From assembly GCA_964632845.1 (NCBI GenBank), contig CAZWDU010000009.1, positions 1 through 64,000 of the forward strand: a stretch of DNA of 64,000 nucleotides. The letters are read 5' to 3'. Below are positions 61,326-64,000 of this stretch, piece after piece. Position 1 is the first letter of the stretch; each line of letters starts with the position of its first letter. Position numbers and translations under genes: made by a program. The DNA comes from JAOZHU01 sp964632845. Its GTDB lineage: Archaea > Thermoproteota > Bathyarchaeia > Bathyarchaeales > Bathycorpusculaceae. The notes beneath the pieces are model-generated. The model saw nothing but the letters and a program-made list of their open reading frames with translations. It did no database searches and was not told the origin of the DNA.

Positions 61326-64000
61326 TCATCCGAATCGTCTACTGAGCGCTTTGCGTTCTGCTTCTAGAACCAACTCGTAAAACCTGTCCGTGAGCTTATG
61401 CTCTTTTTCAAGAACACTTTCAATGTCGGCGGAGCGAACTTTTCTGGCGCTCAGGGCTACGGCTGCAGTTTTGCCATACTTTGCAATTAACTGTGCAGTC
61501 TGCACCGCGTAGGTTTGGAGCCTTTCTTCGTTTTTAGCTAGTTTTTGTCCCTTCTTCTCGATGATGGGTAGTGCAGTTTCCTCGTCCACTTTCAAAAGTC
61601 CTATCGCCTGCGAGCCACATCGTGGGCATTTAGGCTGCACAGGTAAATCTTTAACGCGAATCATCTCCAAGTAATCCCAACAGTGCGTACACAAAAAAGT
61701 GGCCGTTTCATTCAGCAGCCTTGCTTTAGCTGATTCCACAAGCACGGCGCGCATGCGTTCAGGCGGAATAAGGTCTGTTTTCATGCTTACTCTTTCAATG
61801 CCTACACGAGCGACTGGCGTTGCGTTGCCGCCGCTGTCAACTATTTGCAAGCGAAGTTCGCCGTTGCGAATCTTGCCTAAAACGCCAATTAGCCCGTCCA
61901 CATCGAGGTCTTTGGTGAAAACTTCTTTCAAGCCCTCCTCGTAAATTGGCGTATCCTCAAAACTGGTTATCAGCTTCTGCAGGCTCACGTTGCTGAAGTC
62001 TGCCCATTTCTTTAACGCGCCGAAACGTCGTGCCACATGGATGACACGACGTTTGAATAAACCTGTTTTCACGGTTGACCGCGTCACGGTGTCTTTGACC
62101 GCTTGCGCTGTCATAACGCAGATTTCATTGAATGTCTCGAGAATGCGAGTTGAGTTGGCTGCGCCTAAAGTTTGCACGAAGATGCGGTAGGGGTCATGCT
62201 GCACGACTATGCCGTGTCCAAGTTTATCTGAAAGCATTTGCCCCAGCAACTGCGCCAAAGCGCGGTTCGTAAGGGAACCGAAGTTAGCGTGGACTATGAC
62301 GAAGTCTTCCCAGTCTTCGAATACTATTCGATTCGCCGTAGGCACCGCCATGCCCCCGTGCACTTGCTCAACTGTCTCCGCCAAAGCACGCTGTATTGTC
62401 TCTTTATCTGCTGGATATCGCTCACTAAGCAATATAGCGACTTGTTCAGGCGAAAGCCCGTCGTGCATTTTTTCTTCCACGAACCCGCGTATTGCAGCGA
62501 CTTCCTGCGCCACTTCGAAAGGCACGGGAATTTCTTCACCTATCCAGCTGGGTATTGCGCCCGTCGGGTCGTCAACCGCCCGCACGTACACCTTGTCCTC
62601 AGTCGTGTGCACTATCTGCCATGGGCTGCCTCGGATGATGAATTTTGTGCCTGCCTTGCCGTACTCCGCCATAAACGCTTCATCCAAAACACCAATTGAA
62701 GTATCGCTTGAATCGTCTATGACGAGGAATTGCTTTTCTTCAGGAATCATGGATAAATTGTTAAAGTAATACTCAAAAAGCGCGTTGGTTCTCTGCGGTT
62801 TCAGAACTACTTTGTCTTCGAAGGAAGCCCATGCTAAACGCGGGAAACGCTGATGCATGTACTTAAGCACTTTTTCAACATCATCTAGAGTCAAGTCTAA
62901 GTATGGGTAAGCATTCTGCAGTGTTGCTAAAATCTCGTTGAAGTCCAATCGTTTATTCTTAAGCAGTAACCCTGCCACTTGATGCGTTAACGCGTCATAC
63001 GGTTTAGGCGGAATGCCCACTGGCTCCAATTCTTCCTTCAACGCTCGCCGCGCAATAACCAACGCTTCCAACGTGTCGTCAGAGTCCATGCCGATGATCA
63101 CGCCTTCCGCTACGCGACCAACGCTGTGACCAGCCCTGCCCACGCGCTGAATAAGCCTCGTCACTTGCCTAGGGCTCATGTATTGGATAACCAAGTCAAT
63201 GCGTCCCACATCAATACCTAGTTCAAGGCTACTGGTGGCGATAAGCCCCTTCAACTCGCCCCGCTTCAAACCTGCCTCCGCCGCTATCCGCGAAGGCTTA
63301 GCAAGAGAACCATGATGGATGGAGACAGGAAAGTCCATGTCCCACACTTTAAGCCTGCTGGCTAGAACTTCTGAGACAGAACGTGTATTCGTGAACAAAA
63401 GCACTGAGCGGCGCTTGCTCATGTAATCTCTAATAATCCTTAATCGCGCAGCCACCTCAGGATGTGTGTAAAGCTTCCCTGCAAGCCACACGTCTTCCTC
63501 TGTAGGCTGCGGAAAAAGCACTTTCAACCGCACCATTTTAGCGACGGGTACACGGATAATCTCTACGGGGCGGCTGTTGCCGACGAGGAACTGGGCTACT
63601 TTCTCAGGGCTGCCTATGGTGGCGGATAACCCTATCATCTGGAAGTCTCTGCCAACTAGCGAACGCACCCGCTCCAACGCCAATGCAAGCTGGCTTCCTC
63701 GTTTGCTGTCCGCCAACTCATGCACCTCATCAATTACCACCCAGCGAAGGCTCTGCAGGTGCTGACGAAGTAGCCACCCAGAAAGGATAGCCTGCAACGT
63801 TTCAGGCGTAGTTATCAAAATATCTGGCGGACTTCGCGATTGCCGCGTTCGCTCTTTAGTATCTGTGTCGCCGTGCCTAACCGCGAGTTTAATGTCTAAA
63901 TTATTGCACCACCATTCTAACCGTTCAAGCATGTCTCTGTTCAATGCCCGCAACGGCGTAATATACAACACTTTGATGCCTGGTGTTTGCGGTTGTTGAA
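61326..64000 (-). CDS. Lhr-type DEAD/DEAH helicase (partial, N-terminus beyond right edge)
   Basis: At least 890 codons are in the window; the frame is open through base 64000, so the Walker A region is missing. Seen: LYITPLRALNRDM (motif Ia), TTPETLQAIL (Ib), VVIDEVHELADSKRG (DEVH, motif II), GLSATIGSPEKVA (III), LLFTNTRSVSEVLASRL (IV), IATSSLELGIDVGRID (V) and IQRVGRAGHS (VI), then the winged-helix and Lhr-specific C-terminal region with a CTHC...CPRC zinc site (~770-800 of the visible part). It is a large 3'-5' DNA helicase linked to repair. Fragments at the window edge should not be read as the start. Confidence 0.88.
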   Translation of the reverse strand, partial: QQPQTPGIKVLYITPLRALNRDMLERLEWWCNNLDIKLAVRHGDTDTKERTRQSRSPPDILITTPETLQAILSGWLLRQHLQSLRWVVIDEVHELADSKRGSQLALALERVRSLVGRDFQMIGLSATIGSPEKVAQFLVGNSRPVEIIRVPVAKMVRLKVLFPQPTEEDVWLAGKLYTHPEVAARLRIIRDYMSKRRSVLLFTNTRSVSEVLASRLKVWDMDFPVSIHHGSLAKPSRIAAEAGLKRGELKGLIATSSLELGIDVGRIDLVIQYMSPRQVTRLIQRVGRAGHSVGRVAEGVIIGMDSDDTLEALVIARRALKEELEPVGIPPKPYDALTHQVAGLLLKNKRLDFNEILATLQNAYPYLDLTLDDVEKVLKYMHQRFPRLAWASFEDKVVLKPQRTNALFEYYFNNLSMIPEEKQFLVIDDSSDTSIGVLDEAFMAEYGKAGTKFIIRGSPWQIVHTTEDKVYVRAVDDPTGAIPSWIGEEIPVPFEVAQEVAAIRGFVEEKMHDGLSPEQVAILLSERYPADKETIQRALAETVEQVHGGMAVPTANRIVFEDWEDFVIVHANFGSLTNRALAQLLGQMLSDKLGHGIVVQHDPYRIFVQTLGAANSTRILETFNEICVMTAQAVKDTVTRSTVKTGLFKRRVIHVARRFGALKKWADFSNVSLQKLITSFEDTPIYEEGLKEVFTKDLDVDGLIGVLGKIRNGELRLQIVDSGGNATPVARVGIERVSMKTDLIPPERMRAVLVESAKARLLNETATFLCTHCWDYLEMIRVKDLPVQPKCPRCGSQAIGLLKVDEETALPIIEKKGQKLAKNEERLQTYAVQTAQLIAKYGKTAAVALSARKVRSADIESVLEKEHKLTDRFYELVLEAERKALSRRFG

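Overview
The window looks like a chromosome piece from an archaeon, most likely a TACK-lineage organism of the Bathyarchaeia type; the lineage is inference. The archaeal identity rests on an archaeal-type Hjc resolvase, membrane-anchored LonB protease, ApgM phosphoglycerate mutase, THUMP-type tRNA G10 methyltransferase, an aKMT-like lysine methyltransferase, TATA-box promoters and an archaeal SRP RNA with the conserved helix 8. Both ends cut through genes: a HAD/lipid-kinase-like fusion on the left and an Lhr-type helicase on the right.

Layout. 1-6.5 kb: a HAD-membrane fusion, two proteins of unknown role, and a three-gene minus-strand operon (small zinc-ribbon membrane protein, DUF2207-like membrane protein with a ten-cysteine C-terminal tail, radical SAM/SPASM enzyme) that reads like an undescribed tail-modifying, RiPP-like system. 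6.5-13.2 kb: aspartate kinase and a protein-glycosylation locus (PIG-V-like, a second GT-C enzyme, a PMT with an extracytoplasmic insert, and a polyprenyl-phosphate sugar transferase). 13.2-15.4 kb: small membrane proteins and a GH3-like adenylating enzyme. 15.58-18.95 kb: a segment bounded by identical 59-bp inverted repeats that carries a Doc/Fic protein, a tiny upstream ORF, a SWIM-finger DDE transposase, an AbrB-like regulator and a proteasome-like Ntn-hydrolase; three of its promoters share a TTAGGTACCTAA palindrome. The right repeat abuts a glycosyltransferase gene that has lost its 5' part.

19.9-33.6 kb: an iron/thiamine-type ABC importer without its binding protein, OsmC, RNase HI, ApgM, an HprK-like P-loop protein, an M48 protease, a GT4 glycosyltransferase, a P-type proton ATPase, a PfkA-like kinase and CutA. 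33.7-40.2 kb: a complete tryptophan operon trpE-G-D-C-F-B-A with every junction overlapping, which makes tryptophan from chorismate. 40.3 kb: SRP RNA. 40.6-64 kb: mostly housekeeping genes (macrodomain, LysE, Lrp-type RAM domain, YjbQ, Nnr, Tsr3, LonB, Hjc, an ABC exporter, Prs, tRNA methyltransferase, RNase Z, UbiA, aKMT, Lhr).

The gene-poor gaps of this right half hold at least eight copies of a short dispersed repeat (core GTATACARAAGCATCAAC), a 19-bp TATA-containing element repeated exactly three times, and a pair of similar non-coding loci. No tRNA, rRNA or CRISPR array was seen.
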